Source: Pseudomonas fluorescens (GTDB taxonomy: Bacteria > Pseudomonadota > Gammaproteobacteria > Pseudomonadales > Pseudomonadaceae). Taken from it: a DNA stretch of 64,000 nucleotides. The notes under the pieces are model-generated. The model did no database searches. It was not told the origin of the DNA and saw only the letters and a list, made by a program, of their open reading frames with translations. A program made the translations under genes and the position numbers. Shown here in pieces: positions 20,265-29,065 of this stretch. Every line of letters starts with the position of its first letter. The stretch's first letter is position 1. The DNA is taken from the NCBI RefSeq assembly GCF_001623525.1, contig NZ_CP015225.1, positions 2,294,001-2,358,000 on the forward strand, read 5' to 3'.

Positions 20265-21413
20265 CTACTCCGCCTTAGCGCTGGTGTTTAGCGCTACAGG
20301 GGCTCTGTTCGCCTCATCTGTCATCGCTTCCTGAGCGACCACGGTGATCCCCGGCTTAATGAACTGAAGCCCTTCGACGATGATTTTGTCTCCGGCGCTC
20401 AAGCCGCTTTCCACCAGCACATTCGCACCGACGGTGCGGCCAACCTTGAGCTGGCGTTGCTCGACTTTGTTATCGGCGGTAACGACCATGGCGGTCGGGG
20501 TGCCCTTGAGATCCCGGGTCACACCAATCTGTGGAGCAAGAATGGCCTGCTCGGCGACCCCCTCCTGCAACCGCGCATGCACAAAAATCCCGGGCAGCAG
20601 CAAGTGATCGGGGTTGGGGAACACGGCGCGCAGGGTGACCGAGCCGGTTGCTTCGTCGACGGAGACTTCTGAAAACTCCAGCGAACCCTGCAGCGGATAC
20701 TGGCTACCGTCCTGAAGTGTCAGGCTGACTTTCGCAGCCCTGTCAGCAGTTTTCTGCAACTGCCCGCTTTCAAGAGCCCGACGCAGTTTGAGCACCTCGC
20801 CATAAGGCTGAGTGACATCGACATAAATGGGGTCGAGTTGCTGGATAATCGCAAGGGGGGCTGCTTGGCCATTAGAAACTAGCGCACCCTCGGTCACAGC
20901 CGAACGTCCAATTCGCCCGCTGATGGGCGCGAACATTTTGGTATATCTCAGATTGATCTGGGCGCCCTTGACTTGTGCCTCTGCCTGCATCTGCTGAGAT
21001 CGAGCGGTGTCATACTCCTGCTTGCTCACCGCCTGCTCATCGATCAGTTGCCGATACCGGGTGGTCAGCGAGCGAGATTGCTCCAAACTGGCCTGCGCAC
21101 TGGCGAGCGTCACCTCGTAAGTTGATGGATCGATCTGATAAAGCTGCTGACCAGCCTTGATATCTGCGCCTTCCTTGAACAAGCGTTTCAGGACGATGCC
21201 ATCCACCTGCGGCCGAACCTCAGCAAGGCGGTAGGCACTGGTACGCCCGGGCAGGTCGTTGAACAAGGTCACCGCCTGAGGTTTCAGGGTCACCACACTG
21301 ACTTGAGGGGCTTGCGCCGGGGTAGCAGCAGCCTGCTCCTTGTTGCATCCACTGAGCATCGTGGCAAAAGCAATGGCGGTCACCAAAGCAGGAAAGATAG
21401 GCTTGAATGGCAT
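20265..21413 (-). CDS. RND efflux periplasmic adaptor lipoprotein (membrane fusion protein)
   Basis: The start chosen is ATG 21413 (MPFKPIFPALVTAIAFATMLSGC), because GAGGA lies just upstream and a clean lipoprotein signal follows. A longer in-frame version starting at 21518 would put ~35 unrelated residues before it. The mature protein has the adaptor layout: a biotinyl-lipoyl-like segment (ADIKAGQQLYQIDPSTYE), a coiled-coil hairpin (ASLEQSRSLTTRYRQLIDEQAVSKQEYDTA, then a return helix), then beta-barrel and membrane-proximal domains (GLSAGDKIIVEGLQFIKPG). It joins pump and channel. First gene of the operon; no TetR/MarR-type repressor is next to it. Confidence 0.92.
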   Translation of the reverse strand: MPFKPIFPALVTAIAFATMLSGCNKEQAAATPAQAPQVSVVTLKPQAVTLFNDLPGRTSAYRLAEVRPQVDGIVLKRLFKEGADIKAGQQLYQIDPSTYEVTLASAQASLEQSRSLTTRYRQLIDEQAVSKQEYDTARSQQMQAEAQVKGAQINLRYTKMFAPISGRIGRSAVTEGALVSNGQAAPLAIIQQLDPIYVDVTQPYGEVLKLRRALESGQLQKTADRAAKVSLTLQDGSQYPLQGSLEFSEVSVDEATGSVTLRAVFPNPDHLLLPGIFVHARLQEGVAEQAILAPQIGVTRDLKGTPTAMVVTADNKVEQRQLKVGRTVGANVLVESGLSAGDKIIVEGLQFIKPGITVVAQEAMTDEANRAPVALNTSAKAE

Positions 21414-21844
21414 AAAGTCCTCGAACATCGCGCTGAAAAATGCGCGCATGAGTTTGCAAACTGCCGCAGCACAGGCTGAAACAGCTGCTGACGGCAATGG
21501 GGAGACAGAGTTCGGCAAGTACGCGCAAGAGGCGCGGTGCGAAGATCAAGCTTATTGACCGGGTTAATAAACCCGATGAGCCAATGCGCTGCGCATTGGA
21601 TTGTTATGTGAGCATGCTAACAATGGAGGGGCCTGAGGATTAGCCCGACTTTACTGAAATCACCAATGAGTGATATTCAGCAATAAAATGTTTTCAGAAT
21701 TTTGCAGATTACTCACAACGCTCTATATCCAGCGATTAACGGAGGACAGCATTTCGATTAGTGAGTTTTTATCAGTTTTGGCCTCGAATGCGTGCAGCGC
21801 ATCGGCGAGGCTCATATCCTGCCGGAGCTTCCAACTCAAGCCTT
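21414..21844. promoter_or_regulatory. RND operon promoter region with three clustered palindromes
   Basis: No gene is seen in this 431-base gap. Between 21560 and 21624 three inverted repeats lie nearly end to end: CGGGTT-N4-AACCCG (21560-21575), CCAATGCGC-T-GCGCATTGG (21581-21599) and ATTGTTA-N11-TAACAAT (21600-21624). They are ~150-210 bases upstream of the adaptor start and are good candidates for repressor or activator sites controlling the pump. The rest is AT-rich; no -35/-10 could be fixed. Confidence 0.55.
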
Positions 21845-23023
21845 CTACGACTCTGCCATGGATAATTCACGGGAACATCTGGGCTCAAGCTGACAAGTTT
21901 CGTGGATCGTTGACGTCCGCAACTTCAGACTTCCACCCGCTCGCCCATTCAGGACGGCCTGCATCTCCCCAAGCACCGCCATCGCCACACTTTCCGGGGT
22001 GTCTCCACCCAAATCCAAACCCATTGGATAGTGCAATCGGTCCAGCGCAGGCAGGCTGTTTGTCTGTCGCGTTATTTCATCAAGCAGACGCTCGGTTCGA
22101 TCACGCGGCCCGAGCTGACCGACGTAACGGGGATTACCTTGTAACGCGCCTTTCAACCAATGCGCATCCTGGCTCAGGCTATGGGACATTACCGCCACAC
22201 ACGCCCCCTCCACAAATTTTCGAAATTCGAAAGGCCCGCCTATATCGGCGCTCAACACCCGATCCGCTTCGGGAAAACGTTCCGGACGGGCGAAATGTGG
22301 GCGACTATCAACAACGGTGACATGCCACCCCAAGATTTTTGCGATCCGTACCAACGGCTGCGCATCATGGCCCGCCCCAAAGATCATCAGACGCGGTGGT
22401 GGCGCGACGTATTCTAGAAAAACCTCTACCTCTGCGTAGCCTTCGGTATAGCGTTGCCGCGTAGATTTTTGCTGGTCCAATGTGAGACGCAGATCAGCGG
22501 TAATTCGCTCGTTCAGTGCAGGATGGTAGAGTCCCCCGAAGGGCGCCGCGCCAGATTCCAGGAACACACGGTCTCCAACATCTGTACGGCTATTGCGTGA
22601 GCCCGCTATTACCGTTGCGATTGCTACGGGTCTCTGGTTGCTTCTTACTTTGCGTAAAGCATCAAGCACAGCGCATTGCTTTGTAGCTGGTATTCGCTCA
22701 AACAACACATATACCTTGCCGTTGCAGCCCAGCCCGAAACCAAGGGACTCTTCACCGCCCTCTTCGTCTGTGGCCTCGGCCGTGCTGTAGCTACGAATCA
22801 CCGGGCCCGACTCACTTAGCCACCAGGCCTTTCGCACCACATCAGCCTCCAGACAGCCACCACTGATAGTGCCCTCCGGACGTCCATATTGTGAAACGAG
22901 CATGCGCGCCCCCGGACGGCGATACGCCGAACCCTCGACTTTCACAACGGTGGCGAGTACAGACTCTCGACCCTCGTTCTGTTCGACGTGGATGGCATCG
23001 AGCAATGCGTTCAAACTGGACAT
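21845..23023 (-). CDS. XdhC/CoxI family protein (molybdenum-enzyme accessory)
   Basis: The start chosen is MSSLNALLDAIHVEQ at 23023; the longer version reaching 23074 adds 17 residues. Length is 392 residues. The N-terminal XdhC/CoxI domain shows VLATVVKVEGSAYRRPGARML and GTISGGCLEADV with the conserved Gly-Gly-Cys. The C-terminal XdhC Rossmann domain shows PPRLMIFGAGHDAQPLVRIAKILGW and VVDSRPHFA. Proteins of this type bind molybdenum cofactor, promote its sulfuration and insert it into xanthine-dehydrogenase-type enzymes. No molybdenum hydroxylase is encoded nearby, so the client must be elsewhere. The LysR gene upstream on the same strand is 51 bases away. Confidence 0.85.
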   Translation of the reverse strand: MSSLNALLDAIHVEQNEGRESVLATVVKVEGSAYRRPGARMLVSQYGRPEGTISGGCLEADVVRKAWWLSESGPVIRSYSTAEATDEEGGEESLGFGLGCNGKVYVLFERIPATKQCAVLDALRKVRSNQRPVAIATVIAGSRNSRTDVGDRVFLESGAAPFGGLYHPALNERITADLRLTLDQQKSTRQRYTEGYAEVEVFLEYVAPPPRLMIFGAGHDAQPLVRIAKILGWHVTVVDSRPHFARPERFPEADRVLSADIGGPFEFRKFVEGACVAVMSHSLSQDAHWLKGALQGNPRYVGQLGPRDRTERLLDEITRQTNSLPALDRLHYPMGLDLGGDTPESVAMAVLGEMQAVLNGRAGGSLKLRTSTIHETCQLEPRCSRELSMAES

Positions 23024-23074
23024 ATCAGATCTCTCTCCCAAAGCGAATCCGGCAAAGTCGCGGTCGATCGCCAA

Positions 23075-23980
23075 CTATCCAAGCGGGTGCAACTCTCTGA
23101 TCAAGTCGATCAGCAAACGCAGCGTGATCGGCACCTGCCGGTAGCTTGAGTAATAGATATGGAAGCCTGGACCAACACTGACCCAATCCTCCAAAACCAC
23201 TTGTAAAGTTCCTTCCGCTACAAGCGGCGCGACAATGGGTTCGGCACAATAAGTCAGCCCAGCGCCCTGGGTGACCATGGCGAGCATCATCCGCGTCTCA
23301 TCCAACACGACATTACCGGACACTGGGATCTCTAATTTTTCACCCTCTTTCTCAAACTCCCAGTTGTACATCCGACCGTTGCCTAGCCGAAACCTTAAAC
23401 AACTGTGCTGTTTCAAATCCTCTGGGTGCAGAGGCATGCCACATCGGTCGAGGTAATCGGGGGTTCCTACCACGACCCATCGAACAGGGGGGGAGAGGCT
23501 TTGGGCAATCATGCCTTCAGGTACGGTAGCGCCATACCTGATCCCAGCGTCGAAGCCTCCTTCAACAATGTCGACCATACTGTTGGTGGTTGAGACTTCC
23601 ACTTCGATATCGGGATAACGATGGGCAAATGTCGATAAAACGGGTGCCAACAAAAGAAGCGCCGCGTCGCTGAAAACATTCAGCCGTATACGACCCGTGG
23701 GCTCATCACGGAACTTATTCAACAGCTCAATGGCCTGGTCGATTTTGTCGACAGGTTCGCTTATCAGTGCCAGCAGTTCTTCACCGGCTGCCGTCAGGGT
23801 GACGCTGCGGGTCGTGCGATTGAGCAAACGAACCCCCAATCTCGCCTCCAGCCCCTTGATAGCGTGGCTCAGCGCAGACGCACTTATCCCCACCTCAACA
23901 CCCGCACGACTGAAGCTGGAATGGCGGGCGACGGCTAAAAAGTAGATAAAATCGCCAAAGTTGGCACGAGTCAGCTGCAT
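23075..23980 (-). CDS. LysR-family transcriptional regulator
   Basis: The 301-residue protein has an N-terminal winged helix-turn-helix (FLAVARHSSFSRAGVEVGISASALSHAIKGLEARLGVRLLNRTTRSV) and a periplasmic-binding-protein-like effector domain with GRIRLNVFSDAALLLLAPVL. It belongs to the CrgA-like LysR subgroup. It is upstream of the XdhC gene on the same strand and may control it. The effector is unknown. Confidence 0.9.
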   Translation of the reverse strand: MQLTRANFGDFIYFLAVARHSSFSRAGVEVGISASALSHAIKGLEARLGVRLLNRTTRSVTLTAAGEELLALISEPVDKIDQAIELLNKFRDEPTGRIRLNVFSDAALLLLAPVLSTFAHRYPDIEVEVSTTNSMVDIVEGGFDAGIRYGATVPEGMIAQSLSPPVRWVVVGTPDYLDRCGMPLHPEDLKQHSCLRFRLGNGRMYNWEFEKEGEKLEIPVSGNVVLDETRMMLAMVTQGAGLTYCAEPIVAPLVAEGTLQVVLEDWVSVGPGFHIYYSSYRQVPITLRLLIDLIRELHPLG

Positions 23981-24080
23981 TGGTTCTCTGCCATTGGTGT
24001 GAAACGTATGAACGAAAAGACCTCACCGCCCCCTACGCCACAGACAGTTTTACCGGCATGGTTCTGATCGCTTTGGGGGA

Positions 24081-24434
24081 TCACTCATCGACCAATGTGA
24101 TCTTCACTTCGAGGGGGCCTGGGCGCGCGAGTATGTCCAGACCGGAATCAACTCTGCCGAGTTTGATAAGGCCGCTCGAATACTTGAAGCCTTTATAAAA
24201 AATGGCGAGATTTCCCCATGGCACATAGAAGGCAATGTCACCCGCCGAAGGCGTGAAGCCAGCTGGCGCGCCCTGTGTCGATAATGGCTCGGGCAGGACG
24301 CTGATCTTCTCGGTCGAGGCGTAGTCGTCCAGTGTCAGTTTCATCGGCAGCTGCTTAACGAAATCTATGGAGGAATCGTTGTTGTCGAGCGTTGCCGTAA
24401 CCGGGCCGCCTGAAACATCGATGCGTATTTTCAT
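24081..24434 (-). CDS. Cyclophilin-like fold protein
   Basis: The 117-residue protein starting MKIRIDVSGGPVTATLDNN matches the small cyclophilin-like (TM1367-type) family: short beta strands, a DYASTEKISVLPEPL segment and the hallmark GDIAFYVPWGNLAIFYKG. The start at 24434 has GGAG upstream; a further in-frame ATG at 24470 adds only twelve residues without a ribosome-binding site. Such proteins are soluble, with no proven isomerase activity, and often sit beside oxidoreductases. It lies between two LysR genes. Confidence 0.75.
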   Translation of the reverse strand: MKIRIDVSGGPVTATLDNNDSSIDFVKQLPMKLTLDDYASTEKISVLPEPLSTQGAPAGFTPSAGDIAFYVPWGNLAIFYKGFKYSSGLIKLGRVDSGLDILARPGPLEVKITLVDE

Positions 24435-24594
24435 AGTTGCTCCACTTTGCTCCGATGGGCTGCGGGGCACGCCCTACCCCCGACCCGAATTGATCTGACA
24501 GCCAAATTGCTTTCCTGCCAGAAGGTATCAGCTGACAGAAAAACTGAAATACCTTACAGCGATTGAAGTCATGAATGAGATTTATCAATCTTCC

Positions 24595-25482
24595 TTACAC
24601 ACGCAGTGCATTCATGACGAGCGTGAAAGCCCGCGATGGCTGCCTGCGACTTGGGTAATACAAATGGTAACCCGGGAATGGAGCACACCAATCCTCCAAC
24701 ACACGAACCAGGCGGCCATTTTCCAGATGCGGTGCGAATTCTTCTTCAGGAAGATAGGCGATGCCTAAGCCAGCCAAAGCCGCATCCACCATGCTGGGAG
24801 AGGTGTTGAAAACGAGTTGGCCATCCACCCGTACATTCAACGGTTGACCGCGACGTTCAAACTCCCAAACGTACAACCCCCCTGCTGTTTGCATACGCTG
24901 ATTGATACAACTGTGCTTTAGCAGGTCACGTGGTTTTTTGGGCGTTGGATGCCTTTCGAAATACTTCGGGGAGGCCGCAGCGGCCATGCGCAGTTGAGGA
25001 CCGATGGGTACCGCAACCATATCCTTGTCGATGGTATCGCCCAAACGAACGCCTGCATCGAAACGGTCGGCGACGATGTCTCGAAAACCATAATTGATAT
25101 CGAACTCTATCTTGATATCCGGATAATCGAGCAAAAGCGGCGTGAGCTTGGGAAGCAAATGTGCCCGAAGAATGTGCTCACCACAGGTAATACGCACGGT
25201 GCCGGCAGGCTTATCACGCATCTCAGTCAGCTCGTCGAGTTCTGCCTCGATTTCGTCAAAGCGATGACCAATGGCTTTTAGTAAACGCTCGCCAGCTACC
25301 GTAGGTGATACGCTACGCGTGGTTCGTGTAAGCAAGCGAATCTCCAGCCTGGCCTCTAACCCACTCATTGCCTGGCTGAGGGCAGATTGAGTCACCCCTA
25401 GTACGGAAGCAGCCCGAGTGAAGCTGCCTTCACGGGCGATCGTTACGAACGATAAGAGATCATTGAGGTTACGTCTGACCAT
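24595..25482 (-). CDS. LysR-family transcriptional regulator
   Basis: The 295-residue protein has the N-terminal winged helix (LLSFVTIAREGSFTRAASVLGVTQSALSQAMSGLEARL) and a LysR effector domain (PAGTVRITCGEHILRAHLLPKL). It is similar in kind to the LysR at 23075-23980. It is divergent from the four-gene operon starting at 25669, with 186 bases between, which is the classic arrangement for a LysR protein controlling its neighbour. Confidence 0.9.
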   Translation of the reverse strand: MVRRNLNDLLSFVTIAREGSFTRAASVLGVTQSALSQAMSGLEARLEIRLLTRTTRSVSPTVAGERLLKAIGHRFDEIEAELDELTEMRDKPAGTVRITCGEHILRAHLLPKLTPLLLDYPDIKIEFDINYGFRDIVADRFDAGVRLGDTIDKDMVAVPIGPQLRMAAAASPKYFERHPTPKKPRDLLKHSCINQRMQTAGGLYVWEFERRGQPLNVRVDGQLVFNTSPSMVDAALAGLGIAYLPEEEFAPHLENGRLVRVLEDWCAPFPGYHLYYPSRRQPSRAFTLVMNALRV

Positions 25483-25668
25483 CGTCCAAGTCTCTCATGA
25501 ATCATTAATTAGCAGGCCTTATAGCCCCTTTAAGGACTGATTAGCTAGTGGCGCCGAAGCGGGACGGTTACATTAACAACCTCGTTAACCAACACTTCGT
25601 TATATTCAACGCGAGCAATCGCCATGGCGCTCGGGACGAAAGGCGCGAAGTAGCCCGAGGGGACGCCC

Positions 25669-26559
25669 ATGGATCGTAGAGACTTTCTCATCAGAGGCGC
25701 CGGACTGGGTTCGGCGTTGGTCGCAGGCTCCCTTCTGGAAGCAGCGGCATCCTGGGCAGAGACCCCAGCCAATTCCCGAAGGAAAGCTCCCGCGTCCAGC
25801 GCACAACGGGACAACAATACAGGCGGCAAAGCCCGCGTATTCATTACCGGCTCGGCAGATGGACTGGGCCATGCCACCGCCAAGACTCTGCTTGCCCAAG
25901 GCCACGATGTTGTCGTGCATGTGCGCTCACCTGCTCGGTTGTCTGCCGTGCAAGAACTCGTGGACCAGGGCGCCATCGCGACAGTCGGGGACTTGGGCGA
26001 TCTTGAACAGGTTCGCGATCTTGCCCGTCAGGTCAATGCCATCGGCGCGATGGATGCCATTGTTCACAACGCAGGCATCCTTAGCGGGGCGCAACTGCTA
26101 GTCGTCAACGTCGTCGCCCCCTATATGCTGACGGCCCTGATTCAGCGCCCCAAGCGTCTGATCTACCTGAGCAGCAGCATGCATAGGGGGGGACGAGCCA
26201 GCCTGACGGGATTGGACTGGTCGGGCAGCACCCCCACAGGCAGCTATTCGGACAGCAAACTCTTTGTAACCGCACTCGCAGCAGCCGTTGCGCGGTTGTA
26301 CCCCGATGTCCTCAGTAATGCGGTCGATCCGGGCTGGGTCCCAACGAAGATGGGAGGTCCCAACGCACCTGACGACCTGCGCCTGGGACACCTGACCCAG
26401 GAATGGCTTGCCACCAGCAATGACCCTGAGGCACTCACCAGCGGCGGCTATTGGCACCATCAGCGACGCGAACAGCCGCATTCCGCGGTCCAAGACTCCC
26501 GATTCCAAGACTTGCTGCTGGCTGAACTCACGCGCGCCAGCGGCACGAACCTGTCGTGA
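25669..26559 (+). CDS. Short-chain dehydrogenase with Tat export signal
   Basis: The 296-residue protein begins with a clear twin-arginine signal (MDRRDFLIRGAGLGSALVAG) and a likely cleavage site after ASWA near residue 30. The rest is a classical SDR: the dinucleotide motif TGSADGLGHA (~residues 61-70), HNAG, then a catalytic serine in YLSSSMH and Tyr-x-x-x-Lys in YSDSK. SDRs are normally cytoplasmic; the Tat signal implies that it folds with its nicotinamide cofactor and is moved to the periplasm. It is the first gene of a four-gene operon divergent from a LysR gene. GGGACGCCC precedes the start, so the ribosome-binding site is only fair. Substrate unknown. Confidence 0.85.
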   Translation: MDRRDFLIRGAGLGSALVAGSLLEAAASWAETPANSRRKAPASSAQRDNNTGGKARVFITGSADGLGHATAKTLLAQGHDVVVHVRSPARLSAVQELVDQGAIATVGDLGDLEQVRDLARQVNAIGAMDAIVHNAGILSGAQLLVVNVVAPYMLTALIQRPKRLIYLSSSMHRGGRASLTGLDWSGSTPTGSYSDSKLFVTALAAAVARLYPDVLSNAVDPGWVPTKMGGPNAPDDLRLGHLTQEWLATSNDPEALTSGGYWHHQRREQPHSAVQDSRFQDLLLAELTRASGTNLS

Positions 26560-26581
26560 CCACCTCCACGGTAACTACTGC

Positions 26582-27745
26582 ATGAAATTATTCTGGGGTC
26601 GTCTTCTCATGGCCGTTGTCGGTATCGCTCTGCTAGGCATCGTTGGCGCCTTCGCCTATTTACAGCAGCCGGTCTTCGGCGACCTGCCCAGCGGCGAGCG
26701 GCTGACGCGCATCGAACATTCGCCCAATCATGCCGACGGAGTGTTCCGCAACCAGATCGACACGCCCATGAAGACCACGGACCAATCCGAGATATCGATG
26801 TGGATGCAGACCCTTTTCGGGCAAGAGGGGCAGCCTCGACCGCCAAGCCCGATTCCCGCCGTCAAGACCGACCTCAAAGCACTCGACCCTACACAGGATA
26901 TAGTCGTTTGGCTGGGCCATTCCTCCTACTTCGTGCAACTGGGCGGACAACGCATCCTGATCGATCCGGTGTTCAGCACTTACGCCGCGCCGATCCCCGG
27001 AGTGAACAAGGCATTCGAGGGCACCAGCCTCTACACGGCCGATGACATACCCGAGATCGACGCTTTGTTGATCAGCCACGATCATTACGATCACTTGGAC
27101 TATCCAACCGTTCTGGCGCTTCAGCCCAAAGTCAGAAAGGTTATCGTGGGGTTGGGTGTAGGCGCGCATTTTGAGCGCTGGGGCTACGACATGGGAGTCG
27201 TACGCGAAGCCGACTGGAACGAAGTCATCGCGCTGACACCGAACGTCAGAGTCCACGTCACCACAGCTCGACACTACTCTGGACGCACCTTTACCCGCGA
27301 TCAGTCGCTGTGGGTCGGCTTTGCACTTGTGTCTCCTGAGCAGCGGTTGTTCTTCAGTGGCGACTCGGGTTATGGCCCGCACTTTGCCGAGATCGGCCAG
27401 CGAATGGGGCCGTTCGACTATGTCGCCATTGATGCCGGTCAGTACGATCCGCGCTGGGCGAATGTCCACATGAATCCGGAACAGGCCGCGCAGGCAGCCA
27501 AGGACCTGCACGCCCGAGTGCTGATGCAGACGCATGTGGGCCGCTTCTCCATCGCCCCTCACGATTGGGATGATCCGTTCAAGCGCATGCAAGTCGCCAG
27601 TCAGGGGCAAACCTTCGCGCTGTGGACGCCCGAAATCGGCCGAACGGTCTACCTTGACGGCCGTGCGCAGTCGTTCACGGCATGGTGGGAAGACGACGTG
27701 GTGAAGACTCCGCCTCAGCTCGCGGCTGGAGCCAGGGAGGAGTAA
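26582..27745 (+). CDS. Membrane-anchored metallo-beta-lactamase-fold hydrolase (UlaG/NAPE-PLD-like)
   Basis: The start chosen is ATG 26582, which gives a single N-terminal membrane segment (LLMAVVGIALLGIVGAFAYL) and 387 residues. The metal-binding motif HDHYDHLDYP (~residue 165) and a later GDSGYGPHF with a distal TARHYSGR place it in the beta-lactamase-fold group that contains NAPE-PLD and UlaG-like enzymes (WLGHSSYFVQLGGQRILIDPVFS). It is probably anchored in the inner membrane with its active site in the periplasm. It sits 22 bases after the Tat-SDR gene and three bases before the transporter gene. The substrate (phosphodiester or lactone) is not predictable. Confidence 0.85.
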   Translation: MKLFWGRLLMAVVGIALLGIVGAFAYLQQPVFGDLPSGERLTRIEHSPNHADGVFRNQIDTPMKTTDQSEISMWMQTLFGQEGQPRPPSPIPAVKTDLKALDPTQDIVVWLGHSSYFVQLGGQRILIDPVFSTYAAPIPGVNKAFEGTSLYTADDIPEIDALLISHDHYDHLDYPTVLALQPKVRKVIVGLGVGAHFERWGYDMGVVREADWNEVIALTPNVRVHVTTARHYSGRTFTRDQSLWVGFALVSPEQRLFFSGDSGYGPHFAEIGQRMGPFDYVAIDAGQYDPRWANVHMNPEQAAQAAKDLHARVLMQTHVGRFSIAPHDWDDPFKRMQVASQGQTFALWTPEIGRTVYLDGRAQSFTAWWEDDVVKTPPQLAAGAREE

Positions 27746-27748
27746 GTC

Positions 27749-29065
27749 GTGCAGTCTCCCTTATCGCTGTTGCAGCGCCAGGCCAAGGTGCGCCCCGAAG
27801 AAGCTCCCGCAGTCCTGTGGTCGATGCTCTACGTCATCGCGCTGTTTCTGGCGTATTACTTGTTGCGACCTATTCGCGACGAGCTCGGTGTGGCGGGCGG
27901 AGTCCAGAACTTGCCCTGGCTATTCACTGGTACGTTGTTGGCGATGCTGGTAGCCAGCCCGTTGTTCGCGCTGGCCGTGCGCAAACTGCCACGCAAGCAG
28001 TTCATCGTCGTGTCCTATCGCTTCTTCGCTGCCAACCTGATGTTGTTTGCACTGCTGCTGCATCTCGCCGATCCACAGTGGCAGATCTGGCTGGGACGTG
28101 CCTTTTTCATCTGGGTCTCGGTGTTTAACCTGTTCGTCGTCTCGGTGTTCTGGTCGTTCATGGTGGATATCTTCGACAGCGAGCAGGGCAAACGGCTGTT
28201 CGGGCTACTCGCGGCAGGAGCAACGATTGGCGGCCTCTTGGGCTCGGCTATCACTTCCAGCCTGATCCAACAGTTGGACCGCTCCTGGCTGATGGTGATT
28301 GCCATCCTGTTTCTGGAAGTGGCGGTGCTTGCATCACGCCGTTTATCTCGCCTTGCTCCGATGTTCAGCCACACCACGCACAAGGAAAACCCGGACCAGC
28401 CCTTGGGTGGCGGCATCTTTACCGGCATGGTCCACACGCTGCGTTCGCCCTACTTGGTCGGGTTGGCACTATTCATTCTGCTGTACTCGGTCACGTCGAC
28501 TTTCTTGTATTTTCAGCAGGCCAGCATCGCCGAGTCCTCGCTCCCTGATCGTGCGACCCGCACGGCGTTCTTTGCCAATATCGACCTGATCGTCAATGCG
28601 ATCACACTGGTATTCCAGCTGTTCATCACCGGCAGGATGATCGCCACCGTGGGCATCGTGGCAACGCTGTGTGTCCTGCCGCTGGTCAGCCTGTTCGGCT
28701 TCGCTGCCTTGGCCGCCAGCCCTAGCGTCGCGGTCATCGTGGCCGCGCAGGTCGCCCGCCGGGTAGCGAACTTCGCACTGGCCAGACCCGCCAGGGAAAT
28801 CCTGTTTACCTCCAGCACACGTGAAGATCGCTACAAAGCCAAGAACTTCATCGACACGGTCGTTTATCGTGGCGGTGACCAAATCGCCAGTTGGGGATAC
28901 GCAAGCCTGATGGGCCTTGGCCTGACCCTGGCGCAGATTCCCATGATCTCGGTCCCCCTCTCAGCTATCTGGCTGGGCTTGAGTGTCTGGTTGGGACGAA
29001 CCCACCTGAAGCAGGAACAGCGAGATGCTACGGTCTCACCATCATTGATTGAGGACAGGACATGA
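27749..29065 (+). CDS. ATP:ADP antiporter-family (TLC, MFS-like) transporter
   Basis: The start is GTG 27749, with GGGAGGAG seven bases upstream. The 438-residue protein has ~12 predicted membrane helices and the family features YYLLRPIRDELGVAGGVQNLPWLF and FVVSVFWSFMVDIFDSEQGKRLFG. These resemble the bacterial branch of the nucleotide-exchange (TLC/AAA-type) carriers, not common drug MFS pumps. Characterised members in obligate intracellular bacteria exchange nucleotides or NAD; the role of the free-living branch is unknown. It overlaps the next gene by four bases and belongs to the same operon as two exported dinucleotide-binding enzymes. A nucleotide or cofactor transport role is inference. 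Confidence 0.8.
   Translation: MQSPLSLLQRQAKVRPEEAPAVLWSMLYVIALFLAYYLLRPIRDELGVAGGVQNLPWLFTGTLLAMLVASPLFALAVRKLPRKQFIVVSYRFFAANLMLFALLLHLADPQWQIWLGRAFFIWVSVFNLFVVSVFWSFMVDIFDSEQGKRLFGLLAAGATIGGLLGSAITSSLIQQLDRSWLMVIAILFLEVAVLASRRLSRLAPMFSHTTHKENPDQPLGGGIFTGMVHTLRSPYLVGLALFILLYSVTSTFLYFQQASIAESSLPDRATRTAFFANIDLIVNAITLVFQLFITGRMIATVGIVATLCVLPLVSLFGFAALAASPSVAVIVAAQVARRVANFALARPAREILFTSSTREDRYKAKNFIDTVVYRGGDQIASWGYASLMGLGLTLAQIPMISVPLSAIWLGLSVWLGRTHLKQEQRDATVSPSLIEDRT

Noticed and set aside
26660..27610. Minus-strand frame of 316 codons opposite the beta-lactamase-fold gene
   Set aside because: The plus strand has the metal-binding HDHYDH motif and correct operon spacing; the antisense frame has neither.
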